In this document: in pieces, positions 1-9,476 of the stretch
How the letters are laid out: each line of letters starts with the position of its first letter
Position numbering within the stretch: the first letter of the stretch is position 1
Source of the DNA: Prolixibacteraceae bacterium
Lineage (GTDB): Bacteria > Bacteroidota > Bacteroidia > Bacteroidales > Prolixibacteraceae
Reading direction: 5' to 3'
Assembly (NCBI GenBank): GCA_018648265.1
Contig: JABGRN010000005.1
Location: 26,352 to 90,351 of the forward strand
Length of the DNA stretch: 64,000 bases
Translations under genes and position numbers: made by a program
Notes under the pieces: model-generated
Seen by the model: only the letters and a program-made list of their open reading frames with translations
What the model was told of the DNA's origin: nothing
Databases searched by the model: none

Positions 1-262
1 TAGGTTAGTAGGAAAGTAAATTAAGAAGGAAGTATGTTGAGTAGTTTAGTGGAAAGTAGGTTAGTAGGAAAGTAAATTAAGAAGGAAGTATGTTGAGTAG
101 TTTAGTGGAAAAGTAGGTTGAGTCGGACTAATAACCCAATTAACCATTTACCTTACCCACCTACTGACCTACTCACCCACTCAACATACTTCCTACTCAA
201 CTTACCCACCCACTCAACTTACCCACCTACTCAACTTACTCAACTACTCAACTACTTAACCA
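1..262. repeat. Purine-rich direct repeats followed by inverted pyrimidine-rich repeats
   Basis: Positions 1-56 and 57-113 are two almost identical 56-57 bp direct repeats made of variants of GTTAGTAGGAAAGT and GTTGAGTAG. From about 133 to 262 the same strand becomes pyrimidine-rich (ACTCAACTTACCCACCT-type units), the reverse complement of the same motif. A perfect 16-base inverted pair links 27-42 (and 83-98) with 179-194, so the tract could fold into a large imperfect stem-loop. No gene is seen in 1-383. A related tract lies at 4936-5359. Confidence 0.8.
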
Positions 263-289
263 TAATAAACAATAATGATGAATGAAACA

Positions 290-350
290 AAATAACACAA
301 ACAGAGTGAGTTAATGACAATAAAATAACAGCGCAGCAAATGACAAATAC
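290..350. repeat. Left copy of a dispersed repeat flanking the nuclease gene
   Basis: This stretch contains GAGTGAGTTAATGACAAT and AACAGCGCAGCAAATGACA. It is closely related to the two tandem units downstream of the nuclease gene at 1492-1583. The repeat is non-coding and stops about 35 bases before the nuclease start codon. Confidence 0.6.
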
Positions 351-383
351 TATTAATTTTATGTTTGCCTAAAAAATTTTCAT

Positions 384-1448
384 ATGCAATTGATTGAACA
401 TTCGGAAGAATATAAGTCGTGGATTGAAGAACTAAAAACTGAAATACGTAAATCTCAGATTAAGGCAGCAATCTCGGTAAATCAAGAACTTTTAAAATTG
501 TACTGGAAAATGGGTAAATCAATTTCTGAAAAAATAAAAGTTGCTAATTGGGGGACTTCAGTAGTTGATAATGTTTCAAAAGATTTAAGGGCTCATTTTC
601 AAAACCAACAAGGATTTTCGCGATCTAACCTGTTTTCGATGAGGAAATGGTATGAATTTTATATTAACCCAGGACTCGACATTGGAAAAATCCAACAACT
701 TGTTGGACAAATTCCCTGGGGGCAAAATATTTTGATTGTTTCAAAATCAAAAAGTTTAGAAGAGGCAATATTTTACATTAACAAAACAATAGAAAATAAT
801 TGGTCCCGGACAATATTGGCGCATCAAATAGATTTGGGATTTTATGAACGGGCAGGAAAAGCAATCACAAATTTCAAAGATACTCTCCCTGAACCTCAGT
901 CAGAATTGGCTGTTGAGATACTTAAAGACCCATATAAATTTGACTTTTTAACACTTAGTGAAAAAGCACTGGAAAAAGATATTGAAGAACAACTGGTGAA
1001 ACACTTAACTTCATTTTTACTTGAACTGGGAGGCGGGTTTTCTTTTGTCGGAAGACAAGTCCCCCTAAAAATAGACAACGAAGATTTTTATATCGATCTA
1101 CTTTTTTATCACATCAAACTTAAATATTACATTGTTATTGAATTAAAGTCGGTAAAATTTCGAGCTGAATATGCCGGAAAAATGAACTTTTATCTATCGG
1201 CCGTTGACGATTTAATTAAAACAAGACAAGAAAATCCAAGCATTGGGCTTTTACTTTGTAAGGCAAAATCAGGGGTAATTGCTGAATATGCATTACGAGG
1301 AACAACACAGCCTATTGGAGTTGCTGAATATGAAATTATAAAATCGATACCCAAAGAATTGAAAACAGAGTTGCCAACAATTGAGGCAATAGAAAAAGAA
1401 TTGGCTACAATAATAAATAAAAATAATAGTGGGGAAATGTATAATTAA
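384..1448 (+). CDS. DUF1016/YhcG-family PD-(D/E)XK nuclease domain protein
   Basis: This 354-residue cytoplasmic protein has the two-part architecture of the YhcG family. An N-terminal helical DUF1016 domain (about 10-165) includes the motif LKLYWKMGKSI and a conserved SRSNLFSMRKWYEFY segment. A C-terminal PD-(D/E)XK nuclease-like domain (about 180-340) has the Asp in FYIDLLFYH and the E-x-K pair in YIVIELKSVKF. The length is normal for the family. YhcG-like genes are often found in variable chromosomal regions near restriction or mobile genes, but no partner methylase or toxin is present here. Related short repeats lie on both sides of the gene (290-350 and 1492-1583), which suggests an exchangeable locus. 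The biological target is unknown. The family call is firm; a DNA-cleaving role is inference from the motif. Confidence 0.9.
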   Translation: MQLIEHSEEYKSWIEELKTEIRKSQIKAAISVNQELLKLYWKMGKSISEKIKVANWGTSVVDNVSKDLRAHFQNQQGFSRSNLFSMRKWYEFYINPGLDIGKIQQLVGQIPWGQNILIVSKSKSLEEAIFYINKTIENNWSRTILAHQIDLGFYERAGKAITNFKDTLPEPQSELAVEILKDPYKFDFLTLSEKALEKDIEEQLVKHLTSFLLELGGGFSFVGRQVPLKIDNEDFYIDLLFYHIKLKYYIVIELKSVKFRAEYAGKMNFYLSAVDDLIKTRQENPSIGLLLCKAKSGVIAEYALRGTTQPIGVAEYEIIKSIPKELKTELPTIEAIEKELATIINKNNSGEMYN

Positions 1449-1491
1449 GTTGTCATTCGATAGTCATTAAGTAGCCATTCAATTGTAGCAC

Positions 1492-1583
1492 AAAATGACA
1501 GCGCAGCGAAATGACACGAACGAAGTGAGTTAATGACAACAAAATGACAGCGAAGCAAATGACACAAACGAAGAGAGTAAATT
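1492..1583. repeat. Two tandem ~49-bp units of the dispersed repeat
   Basis: Unit 1 is 1492-1540 and unit 2 is about 1541-1583. Both follow the pattern AAAATGACAGCG(C/A)AGC, then AAATGACAC, then GAACGAAG(T/A)GAGT. The same motif occurs at 290-350 on the other side of the nuclease gene. It lies directly upstream of the PAS-only gene and leaves only about 14 bases for a leader. Confidence 0.7.
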
Positions 1584-1597
1584 AAAAAACAGGCAAT

Positions 1598-4500
1598 ATG
1601 AAAAATGAAGCCGACATCAAAAAACTGGTACACGACTTAAAGGTTCACCAGATAGAATTAGAAATGCAGAACGATGAACTGCGAAAAGCACATGAAACAA
1701 TCGAAACATCGAGACAAAAATATTTCGACCTTTTTGACCTTGCCCCGGTGGCGTTTATTCATTTTAATTCCAAAGGCGATATCATTGATTTAAACCTTGC
1801 CGCTGCCCGTTTATTCGACCAAAACAAAGAAACTTTTATTAATACCTCGTTTTACAAAAATATTGTAAAAAACGACAAGGACACATTTTACCTGCACCTA
1901 ACAAACGTGTTTAAAACAGAAAGCAGGCAATCGTGCGAATTAATATTACTAAAAAAAGACGGGACTGAATTTTGGGCAAGTTTTGAAAGTGTAATTGTAT
2001 TCGATGAAAAAAGAGAATTTAATACGTGTACAACTGCCGTTCATAACATTTCAGACAGGAAACAGGCTGAAAAAGCATTATTCGAAAGTGAAACCAAATA
2101 CCGAACGATTGCCGATTTTACATACGATTGGGAATATTGGGTTTCCCCCGATGAAAAAATTATTTATAGTTCACCCTCGTGCAAAAGGATAACAGGATAT
2201 TCTGCCAACGAGTTTATACAAAACGACAAATTGTTGACAGGCATCGTTCATCCAAACGATGCTGACCTTTTTAAAAACCACAAGCACAAAGTTTTAGAAA
2301 GCGGAGAAATCGAACCCATAGAATTTCGCATCGTCACCAAAAATAACGAGGAAAGATGGATCGGGCATGTCTGTCAGGCGGTTTACAATAACGATGGGCG
2401 TAATATTGGCTCCCGTGCCAGCAACCGCGACATCACCGAAAAAAAGAAGAATGAAAATTTAATCCGCGAAAGCGAAGCGAAATTTTATACTACTTTCAAT
2501 ACGAACCCCGATGGAATGGTTATAATCCGATTAAGCGATGGTGTTTACATCGATATCAACAAAGGGTTTACCAACATTACAGGTTATACCAGGGAAGAAT
2601 TTATTGGTAAATCGCACAAAGAAATTAATATATGGGAAAACCCCAACGACCGCCAGAAACTTATTGAAGGCTTAAAAAAAGATGGTAAAGTAAACGATCT
2701 TGAAGCCCGGTTTTTAAGAAAAGACGGGGTGATATTAACCGGCCTGTTTTCAGTTAGTATAATTTTGTTGAATAATGTGCAGCATACCTTATCGGTTTCG
2801 CGCGACATAACTCAACAAAAACTGGAAAAAGAAGCACTTCGCGCCAGCGAAAATCTTCTTAACATCTCACAACAGTTAACAAAAGTTGGTGGCTGGAATT
2901 ATAATATAAAAACCGGAAAAAATGTCTGGACAAAAGAAACCTATCGTATCCATGAAATCGACCCAACCGAAACAGGGCACGATAAAAGCGATTTTATCGA
3001 ACGTGGTATTAAATGTTACGATGAAAAAGATCGGCCCATAATTATGGCTGCGTTTAATAAATGTGTTAAAAAAGGAATAGCTTACGATTTGGAATTCCCC
3101 TTTACATCGGTAAAAGGTAAACGGATGTGGGTTCGTACATCTGCCCGGGCAGAAAAAGAAAACAACAAAATTGTAAATGTTACAGGAAGTATTGTTGATA
3201 TTTCGGAGCAGAAAACCATGCAAAAAGCAATGGCAGAAAAAACAGAACTGCTAAAAACAACCCTCGATAACTTTCCTAATTCCTACGTATCTGTTATAAA
3301 TAAAAATTGGACCATTGGGCTTTCCGGCGGTCAGGAATTTAAAAAGCTTAATATTGATCCGCAATCTTTTTTTGGGATGTCGGTGAAAGATATTTATGGC
3401 GAATTTGGTAGCGAAACCCTCGAAACAATTATCGATGCCTATTCTAAAACATTTAAAGGACAAGCCCAAACATTCGAATTAATTCTTGGCGACCAGTACC
3501 ATTATTACAAGACCACCCCACTAAAACAGGGCAAAAACGAAATTGAACAAATCCTTGTAGTTGTTGAAAATATTACCAGTCAAAAAAAAGCAGACCTGCA
3601 AATAAGAGAAACGTCAGCTAATTTAAAATCATTGATTGAAAACAGGGACGATTCGATTTGGTCCATCGACAAAAATTTCAATTTTATTATTTTCAACAGT
3701 TTTTTTGCCAAAGCATATTTAGCTGCCTACAACATTGAGCTTAAAAAAGGGATAAATGTCATCGACATACTAACACCCGAATTGTTAAAGTTCTGGAAAC
3801 CAAAGTACGAAGCTGTATTTGCAGGAGAAAATGTCGTCTTTCAATTTTCAGAAAACTTTGGGGGCAGCGACCATTTTTACCAGGTTTCTTTAAATCCTAT
3901 TGTCGAGGGCGATAATATTACCGGGGTGTCGGCAATTAGCATTGAAATTACCGACCGCGTTCTGGCAGAAAACAAAATATTTGAAAGTGAAGAAAAATTC
4001 AGGACCCTGGTTGGTAATCTCCAGGGTGCAGCTTACCGCTGCAATTATGACAAAAGTTGGACAATGCAATTTTTGAGCGGCCAAATTGAAAAACTAACAG
4101 GATACCCGGCCAATGAATTTATAAAAAACCGGGTGCGGGCTTACGCCAGTATTATCCACCCCGGCGACAGGAAAATGGTAGAAAGCAAAGTAAATGCCGC
4201 CATTGCCAAAAAAGAACATTTTAGTATTGAACACCGCATCATCAACGCAAATGGAAACATTCTCTGGGTAATTGAAAATGGACAAGGTGTTTTTGATGAA
4301 AAAAATAAAGTCATTTGTATAGATGGTGTTTTATTCGACATCACCGAACGCAAAAAAGCGGAAAATGCTTTACATGAAAACGAAAAAAAAATGCGGAGTT
4401 TATTAAATAACCTGAATGCGGGAATAGTTGTTCACGCCCCAAATACATCGATTACATTTAGTAATCCAAGAGCTTCAGAATTGCTTGGTTTAAGCGTTGA

Positions 4501-4945
4501 ACAAATGTTGGGAAAAAAAGCAATCGACCCGGATTGGAATTTTTTAGATGAAAAGAGCAATCCACTGCCTCCCGGAGAATATCCTGTAAATAAAATAATT
4601 AGTGCTAAAAAACCAATTAAAAATATGTCAGCCGGTGTTGTTCATTCAAAAACCGATGATATTAGCTGGTTATTGGTAAATGGGTTTCCGGTATTAAATG
4701 AAAATGGCGAAATAACAGAAATAATAATTAATTTTATCGATATCACCGAAGTTAAAATTGCCGAAGGGGAACTTAATAAATACCGTGAACATTTAGAAGA
4801 ACTGATAAAAAAACGGACACAGCAATTAGAAAATAAAAACGCAAAATTATTGCGGATAAACAAAGCTTTTGTGGGCCGCGAGTTAAGAATGGCTGAACTT
4901 AAAAAAGAGATAGAAAAATTAAAGGGAAATAGGGAAGTGGGTTAG
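1598..4945 (+). CDS. Multi-PAS sensory protein without a kinase domain
   Basis: This 1115-residue soluble protein starts with a coiled coil (about 1-40, KKLVHDLKVHQIELEMQNDEL). It then carries about eight consecutive PAS domains (roughly 42-155, 165-285, 290-405, 415-540, 550-665, 670-790, 800-925 and 930-1050), most ending in a DIT/DIS-E-(R/K)-K-x-A linker. It finishes with a coiled coil (about 1050-1110). No HisKA, HATPase, GGDEF or REC domain follows. The end FVGRELRMAELKKEIEKLK is, to my recollection, seen in other kinase-less PAS proteins, so this is probably the natural architecture. The last residues and the stop codon are already inside the downstream repeat tract. It probably acts as a signal-sensing partner of the kinases encoded downstream. 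No ligand can be named. Confidence 0.85.
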   Translation: MKNEADIKKLVHDLKVHQIELEMQNDELRKAHETIETSRQKYFDLFDLAPVAFIHFNSKGDIIDLNLAAARLFDQNKETFINTSFYKNIVKNDKDTFYLHLTNVFKTESRQSCELILLKKDGTEFWASFESVIVFDEKREFNTCTTAVHNISDRKQAEKALFESETKYRTIADFTYDWEYWVSPDEKIIYSSPSCKRITGYSANEFIQNDKLLTGIVHPNDADLFKNHKHKVLESGEIEPIEFRIVTKNNEERWIGHVCQAVYNNDGRNIGSRASNRDITEKKKNENLIRESEAKFYTTFNTNPDGMVIIRLSDGVYIDINKGFTNITGYTREEFIGKSHKEINIWENPNDRQKLIEGLKKDGKVNDLEARFLRKDGVILTGLFSVSIILLNNVQHTLSVSRDITQQKLEKEALRASENLLNISQQLTKVGGWNYNIKTGKNVWTKETYRIHEIDPTETGHDKSDFIERGIKCYDEKDRPIIMAAFNKCVKKGIAYDLEFPFTSVKGKRMWVRTSARAEKENNKIVNVTGSIVDISEQKTMQKAMAEKTELLKTTLDNFPNSYVSVINKNWTIGLSGGQEFKKLNIDPQSFFGMSVKDIYGEFGSETLETIIDAYSKTFKGQAQTFELILGDQYHYYKTTPLKQGKNEIEQILVVVENITSQKKADLQIRETSANLKSLIENRDDSIWSIDKNFNFIIFNSFFAKAYLAAYNIELKKGINVIDILTPELLKFWKPKYEAVFAGENVVFQFSENFGGSDHFYQVSLNPIVEGDNITGVSAISIEITDRVLAENKIFESEEKFRTLVGNLQGAAYRCNYDKSWTMQFLSGQIEKLTGYPANEFIKNRVRAYASIIHPGDRKMVESKVNAAIAKKEHFSIEHRIINANGNILWVIENGQGVFDEKNKVICIDGVLFDITERKKAENALHENEKKMRSLLNNLNAGIVVHAPNTSITFSNPRASELLGLSVEQMLGKKAIDPDWNFLDEKSNPLPPGEYPVNKIISAKKPIKNMSAGVVHSKTDDISWLLVNGFPVLNENGEITEIIINFIDITEVKIAEGELNKYREHLEELIKKRTQQLENKNAKLLRINKAFVGRELRMAELKKEIEKLKGNREVG

Positions 4946-5359
4946 TAAGGAAAGTGAGTTAAGTGGAAAGTGGGTTGAGTAGGTTAAGTAGGAAAATGGG
5001 TTGGGTAAGGAAAGTGAGTTAAGTAGGAAAGTGGGTTGAGTTAGGAAAGTGAGTTAAGTAGGAAAGTGGGTTGGGTAAGGAAAGTGAGTTAAGTGGAAAG
5101 TAGGTTGAGTAAGGAAAGTGAGTTAAGTAGGAAAATGGGTTGAGTAAGGAAAGTGAGTTAAGTAGGAAAGTGGGTTGAGTAGGTTAAGTGAGTTAAGTAG
5201 GAAAGTGGGTTAGTAAGGAAAGTGAGTTAAGTAGGAAAATGGGTTGGGTAAGGAAAGTGAGTTAAGTAGGAAAGTAGAAAGTAGGGTTAGTAAGTAAAGT
5301 GTAAAAATCACCAACTCACCAACTCACCTACTCACCCACTCACCCACTCACCCACTCAC
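4936..5359. repeat. Degenerate ~36-bp purine-rich tandem array with pyrimidine-rich end
   Basis: This fills the gap between two sensor genes. About ten degenerate copies of a unit like GTAAGGAAAGTGAGTTAAGT plus AGGAAAGTGGGTTG run from 4936 to about 5305. The strand then turns pyrimidine-rich (CACCAACTCACC and CCCACTCACC units, 5310-5359) until ten bases before the next start codon. The C-rich end is complementary to GTGAGTT/GGTGAGT-type words in the array, so the leader of the downstream kinase could pair with the repeats. It has no coding potential and is not CRISPR, because there are no unique spacers. Confidence 0.8.
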
Positions 5360-5369
5360 CAAAAAAAAA

Positions 5370-8300
5370 ATGACAATGAATTTTAATGAAAAAAGAGATA
5401 AACGTTTTTCTTCGTTGGGCACATTAATAATTGGCTTTTTATCACTCACTGTTATGGTCGTTTTGCTTTACCTTGGATACTCTTCACAAACGATGGCCAA
5501 CAGGCAATCGCCACAAATAAGGGTATTTAAGCAACTAAAAGTTGAGATGATTTCCAGCCATTTGGTCCTCGAAGAAGTTTTAAAGGGCCACCCCGACGAA
5601 AATATTCAAACAGTATTCGAACATTTTGAAAAAGCCGACAACTACGTTCGCCCCCTGCTTGATGGCGGGCAATTAGGGTCGGTTAAAATTTTTCCGGTTA
5701 AAGATTCGCTTGTAAGGGCAAAACTAACCAACCTGCTTTTAATAAAAGATACATTGTTCGAATTGTCGAATATACTTTATGCCGAATTCGATGGCACAAC
5801 AGGGTTATCACCCTCCGATCAGGTGTACGATGTTGTTTTCAAACGATTTATACAAAAATCAAACGATGCCGAAATAACTTTGGTCCGCTTACAGGAAAAA
5901 AACATTCAAACATATTATATTACCCAAATCGGCTTAATAGTTGGGGTGCTTACCCTGGGAATTTTTATGTTACTTGTTTTTATTTGGCTCCGGCATTTTA
6001 AAAATAATAAACAAAAACAGTTGCTGTTGTTAAATACCAATTTGGCAAAAAGCGAAAAACGTTTCCGGTTTATGACAGAAAACGCCAAAGATATGATTTA
6101 CCGGATGTCGCTGCCCGATGGTAAATATGAATATGTCAGCCCGGCTTCGCTTGCTGTTTTTGGTTACACACCAAACGAATTTTACGACACGCCAATTTTA
6201 ATTCAAAAAGCAATCCACCCCGATTGGCATAAATATTTCGAAGAACAATGGGGTAAACTAATAGCAGGCGAAATGCCACCGTTTTACGAATATCAGATTA
6301 TCCACAAATCGGGCGAAACAAGATGGTTGCACCAACGAAATACTTTGGTAAAAGATAAAAAAAACAAAGCAATTGCAATCGAGGGGATTGTTACCGACAT
6401 TTCGAAACGAAAGACTGCAGAAAAAGAATTGTTGGCAGAAAAAGAATTCTCAGAAAAAATAATAGAAACCAGCAATGCAATGATAGTAGGCCTCGACAAA
6501 GACCATGTTATTCGAATTTTCAATAATGGGGCAGAAAAAATTACCGGATATTTTAAAGAAGAAGTATTGGGGAAAGATTGGTTTACTATTTTTTTCTCAG
6601 ATGAAATACAAGATGAAATGAATGCCGTTTGGAAAGAAGCCTGGGGTGTTTTATCGCATTCTTATGAAAACATCATTTTAAACAAAAAAGGCGATAAAAG
6701 AATAATTTCATGGCAAACAACCGGTATTTACGATGGAAAAGATAGTAACAAACATTTAATGATTTCAATAGGAGAAGATATTACCACAAACAAACAGAAA
6801 GAGGCCTTGGTTCAAGAAAGCCTTGTAAAACTCAACGAAGCTCAGAATATTGCCCACACCGGAAACTGGGAGTTAGATTTAATTACACAAAAACTTTTAT
6901 GGTCCAACGAAGTTTACAGGATATTCGATTTAGAACCACAGCAATTTGAGGCTACAGAAGAGGCATTTCTAAATAATATTCACCCCGACGACAGGAAATT
7001 TGTTTACAATGCATTCACCGAATCGGTAAAAAATAAAACCCCGTACAATATTGTCCACCGCCTGTTGTTAAAAGACGGGACCGTAAAATATGTAAACGAA
7101 GTTTGTAAAACATATTATAATAAATCTGGTGAGCCAATTCGGTCTGTCGGAACGGTCCAGGATATTACTGAGCGCAAGCAAACTGAAGATGCATTGCAAG
7201 AAAGCCAAACATTTAACCAAACGCTGCTCGATACTTCGCCCGATTTAATTTACGTTTACGACATTATCGAGCGAAAAAACATTTACAGCAACCAGGGGAT
7301 TCAAAAAATATTAGGGTATTCGATTGAGGAGATACAAAAAATGGGCGAAAATATTTTATCCGATTTAATGCACCCCGATGATTTTAACAAGTATCTGAAA
7401 GAAATAATTCCACTTTACCAAACCACCAAAGATGGCGAGATTATCGATCACGAATACCGGATGAAATACAAAAATGGGAATTGGTGTTGGCTTAACTCCA
7501 AGGAATCGGTATTTGTACGACAAGATGATGGTTCGCCAAAACAGATATTTGGTATTTGTGCTGACGTTACTAAACGCAAAAATGTGGAGGAATCACTAAA
7601 TCATTCTCATAATCTGATGAGTTATGTTATCGAGTACAACAAAAGCGATGTTGCCATACACGATCGCGATTTAAAATATATGTATGTAAGCCAAAGTTAC
7701 CTCGAACATTATCAAGTTAAAGAAAAAAATGTAATAGGTAAACATCATTATGAAGTATTCCCCGATCTGCCCCAAAAGTGGAGGGATGTCCACCAGAAGG
7801 TACTTGCAGGTGAAATATTAAGCGCCGACGAGGATCCTTACGAAAGGGAAGATGGTACTGTGGAGTGGACCCGCTGGGAGTGCCGCCCCTGGCACGAAGC
7901 TGATGGCACGGTCGGGGGGATGATCGTTTACACCGAAATCATAACCGAACGGAAAGAAATAGAAATAGCGTTGCGAAATTCAGAAGAATATCTTACAAGA
8001 CTGATGCAAACGATTGCGGATCCCATATTTACGGTAAAAATGCCGGAGCGGGAAATTGAATACATGAACGAGGCTGTAGGCAAATTGTTTGGATATAAAC
8101 CTGATGAGGTAATTGGCAATTCAACAAAAATGTTTTATCAGGATGAGGCCAATTATGCGGCCTTTGGAAAAGTATTAAAAAATGCCCTGGAAAATAACAA
8201 ATCAAAAGTTCAGGCAGAACAACAATTAGTAACAAAAAATGGAAAATTAATCTGGACAGAAATAATTACAACTTTTCTTTTTTCAAATGGTCTGCTTATA

Positions 8301-9179
8301 AAAGTAATAAGTGTTGTGCGCGACATTACCGAGCGTAAAAAAACTGAAGAAGAACTTGAAAAACATCATGCCAGTTTAGAAGAGCTTGTTGATGAACGGA
8401 CGGCGGCACTGGAAGAAAGCCATGAGGCATTATTAAATATTGTTGACGACATAAACCAACAGTCGGCAAAATTAGAAAAATCAAACAAACAGTATGCTGT
8501 AATAAACCAGGAACTCGAAACATTCACTTATTCAGTATCGCACGATTTAAAAGCACCTTTGCGGGGTATCGACGGTTATAGCCAGCTATTATACGAAACG
8601 TATTTTAATGATTTAAATGAGGAAGCAAAAACGTTTTTAAAAAATATCAGAAAGAGTTCGCAACAAATGAATGTGCTTATTGAAGATTTACTGGCTTACT
8701 CGCGTATGGAACGACAAGATTATCGGTTTGAAAGAATTCCTTTTAAAGCATTAGTCGATAATCTGTTGTTGTATTATTCCAACATCATTAGTCAAAATAA
8801 GGTTGCGGTTAAATTGAATATTTCGGAAGCATTTATGCCATTAGGAGATAAAGACGGATTGAATTTAGCCTTGCGCAACCTGTTAGACAATGCAATTAAA
8901 TTTACCACTCACAAAAAAAAGGCTCAAATTGAAATCGGTACTAGCGAAAACGAAACTCAATGGCTTATATTTGTGAAAGATAATGGAATTGGGTTCGACA
9001 TGAAATACCACGACAGGATATTTAATATATTCCAGCGTTTGCACCTGCCGGAAGAATACGAAGGAACAGGAATTGGGCTGGCAATGGTACACAAAGCCAT
9101 GAACAGAATGAATGGAAAAATATGGGCAGAAAGTGAACCGGGAAAAGGAACTTGTTTTTATATTGAAATTGGGAAGTAA
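5370..9179 (+). CDS. Membrane-bound multi-PAS sensor histidine kinase
   Basis: This 1269-residue inner-membrane kinase has TM1 (about 17-37), a periplasmic sensor segment of about 145 residues, and TM2 (about 185-208). It then has about six PAS domains between 230 and 990, a coiled coil, a HisKA domain with phospho-acceptor His1058 in VSHDLKAPLRGIDGY, and a HATPase domain with N-box NLLDNAIKFT, DNGIGF and GTGIGLAMVHKAM motifs. The DLKAPLRGI type of H-box and the short response regulator encoded next resemble the Cph1/Rcp1 phytochrome-type pairing. No GAF/PHY chromophore domain is visible, so light sensing is not supported. The start follows a run of A directly after the pyrimidine repeats, and Met3 is an alternative start. 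The likely partner is the response regulator at 9477. Confidence 0.93.
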   Translation: MTMNFNEKRDKRFSSLGTLIIGFLSLTVMVVLLYLGYSSQTMANRQSPQIRVFKQLKVEMISSHLVLEEVLKGHPDENIQTVFEHFEKADNYVRPLLDGGQLGSVKIFPVKDSLVRAKLTNLLLIKDTLFELSNILYAEFDGTTGLSPSDQVYDVVFKRFIQKSNDAEITLVRLQEKNIQTYYITQIGLIVGVLTLGIFMLLVFIWLRHFKNNKQKQLLLLNTNLAKSEKRFRFMTENAKDMIYRMSLPDGKYEYVSPASLAVFGYTPNEFYDTPILIQKAIHPDWHKYFEEQWGKLIAGEMPPFYEYQIIHKSGETRWLHQRNTLVKDKKNKAIAIEGIVTDISKRKTAEKELLAEKEFSEKIIETSNAMIVGLDKDHVIRIFNNGAEKITGYFKEEVLGKDWFTIFFSDEIQDEMNAVWKEAWGVLSHSYENIILNKKGDKRIISWQTTGIYDGKDSNKHLMISIGEDITTNKQKEALVQESLVKLNEAQNIAHTGNWELDLITQKLLWSNEVYRIFDLEPQQFEATEEAFLNNIHPDDRKFVYNAFTESVKNKTPYNIVHRLLLKDGTVKYVNEVCKTYYNKSGEPIRSVGTVQDITERKQTEDALQESQTFNQTLLDTSPDLIYVYDIIERKNIYSNQGIQKILGYSIEEIQKMGENILSDLMHPDDFNKYLKEIIPLYQTTKDGEIIDHEYRMKYKNGNWCWLNSKESVFVRQDDGSPKQIFGICADVTKRKNVEESLNHSHNLMSYVIEYNKSDVAIHDRDLKYMYVSQSYLEHYQVKEKNVIGKHHYEVFPDLPQKWRDVHQKVLAGEILSADEDPYEREDGTVEWTRWECRPWHEADGTVGGMIVYTEIITERKEIEIALRNSEEYLTRLMQTIADPIFTVKMPEREIEYMNEAVGKLFGYKPDEVIGNSTKMFYQDEANYAAFGKVLKNALENNKSKVQAEQQLVTKNGKLIWTEIITTFLFSNGLLIKVISVVRDITERKKTEEELEKHHASLEELVDERTAALEESHEALLNIVDDINQQSAKLEKSNKQYAVINQELETFTYSVSHDLKAPLRGIDGYSQLLYETYFNDLNEEAKTFLKNIRKSSQQMNVLIEDLLAYSRMERQDYRFERIPFKALVDNLLLYYSNIISQNKVAVKLNISEAFMPLGDKDGLNLALRNLLDNAIKFTTHKKKAQIEIGTSENETQWLIFVKDNGIGFDMKYHDRIFNIFQRLHLPEEYEGTGIGLAMVHKAMNRMNGKIWAESEPGKGTCFYIEIGK

Positions 9180-9216
9180 AAATTTAAATGTTGAATAACG
9201 GTAAAATATTAATTCT

Positions 9217-9402
9217 TCTCCGTGCAACTCTGCGGCTTCTTTGTGGAATAGCTATTACACAAAGTACCACAAAGAAAACACAAAGTTTCACAAAGTAAAA
9301 ACGAAAAAAAAGATTGAAAGTAAATATAAAAATGAACGAAAATTTTCTTTTAAGTATTTCTCTGTGCAACTCCGTGAAAACTCAGTGCAACTCTGTGTCA
9401 CA
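9217..9402. repeat. Short complementary CACAAAG / CTCTGTG repeats between kinase and regulator genes
   Basis: Words such as CTCCGTGCAACTCTGCGG (9217 on) and CTCTGTGCAACTCCGTGAAA (9361 on) alternate with CACAAAGTACCACAAAG and ACACAAAGTTTCACAAAG (9257-9297), their approximate complement. The reading frames across it are low-complexity and not credible as proteins. No clear promoter is seen. Confidence 0.5.
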
Positions 9403-9476
9403 GCTTCCTCACAAAGTAAAAAATGATAAAACAAAAAAAGTTTTCGAAATAGTTAAATTATAAAAGACCAAAAAAT

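Noticed and set aside
384-1448. A DUF1016-based defence island
   Set aside because: No restriction, methylase, toxin or other defence gene is next to it. The neighbours are signalling genes.
1445-1633. A 62-codon minus-strand frame between the nuclease and PAS genes
   Set aside because: It is created by the short dispersed repeat and overlaps the start of the PAS gene.
4936-5359. Possible CRISPR array
   Set aside because: The units are degenerate and contiguous with no unique spacers, and no cas gene is present.
1598-5369. The PAS-only protein as a frameshifted or truncated histidine kinase
   Set aside because: No HisKA or HATPase remnant appears in any frame after 4945. The terminal coiled coil looks like a natural end.
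9241-9426. A 61-codon open frame between the kinase and the response regulator genes
   Set aside because: The translation is Lys/Ser low complexity derived from CACAAAG repeats and has no protein-like pattern.
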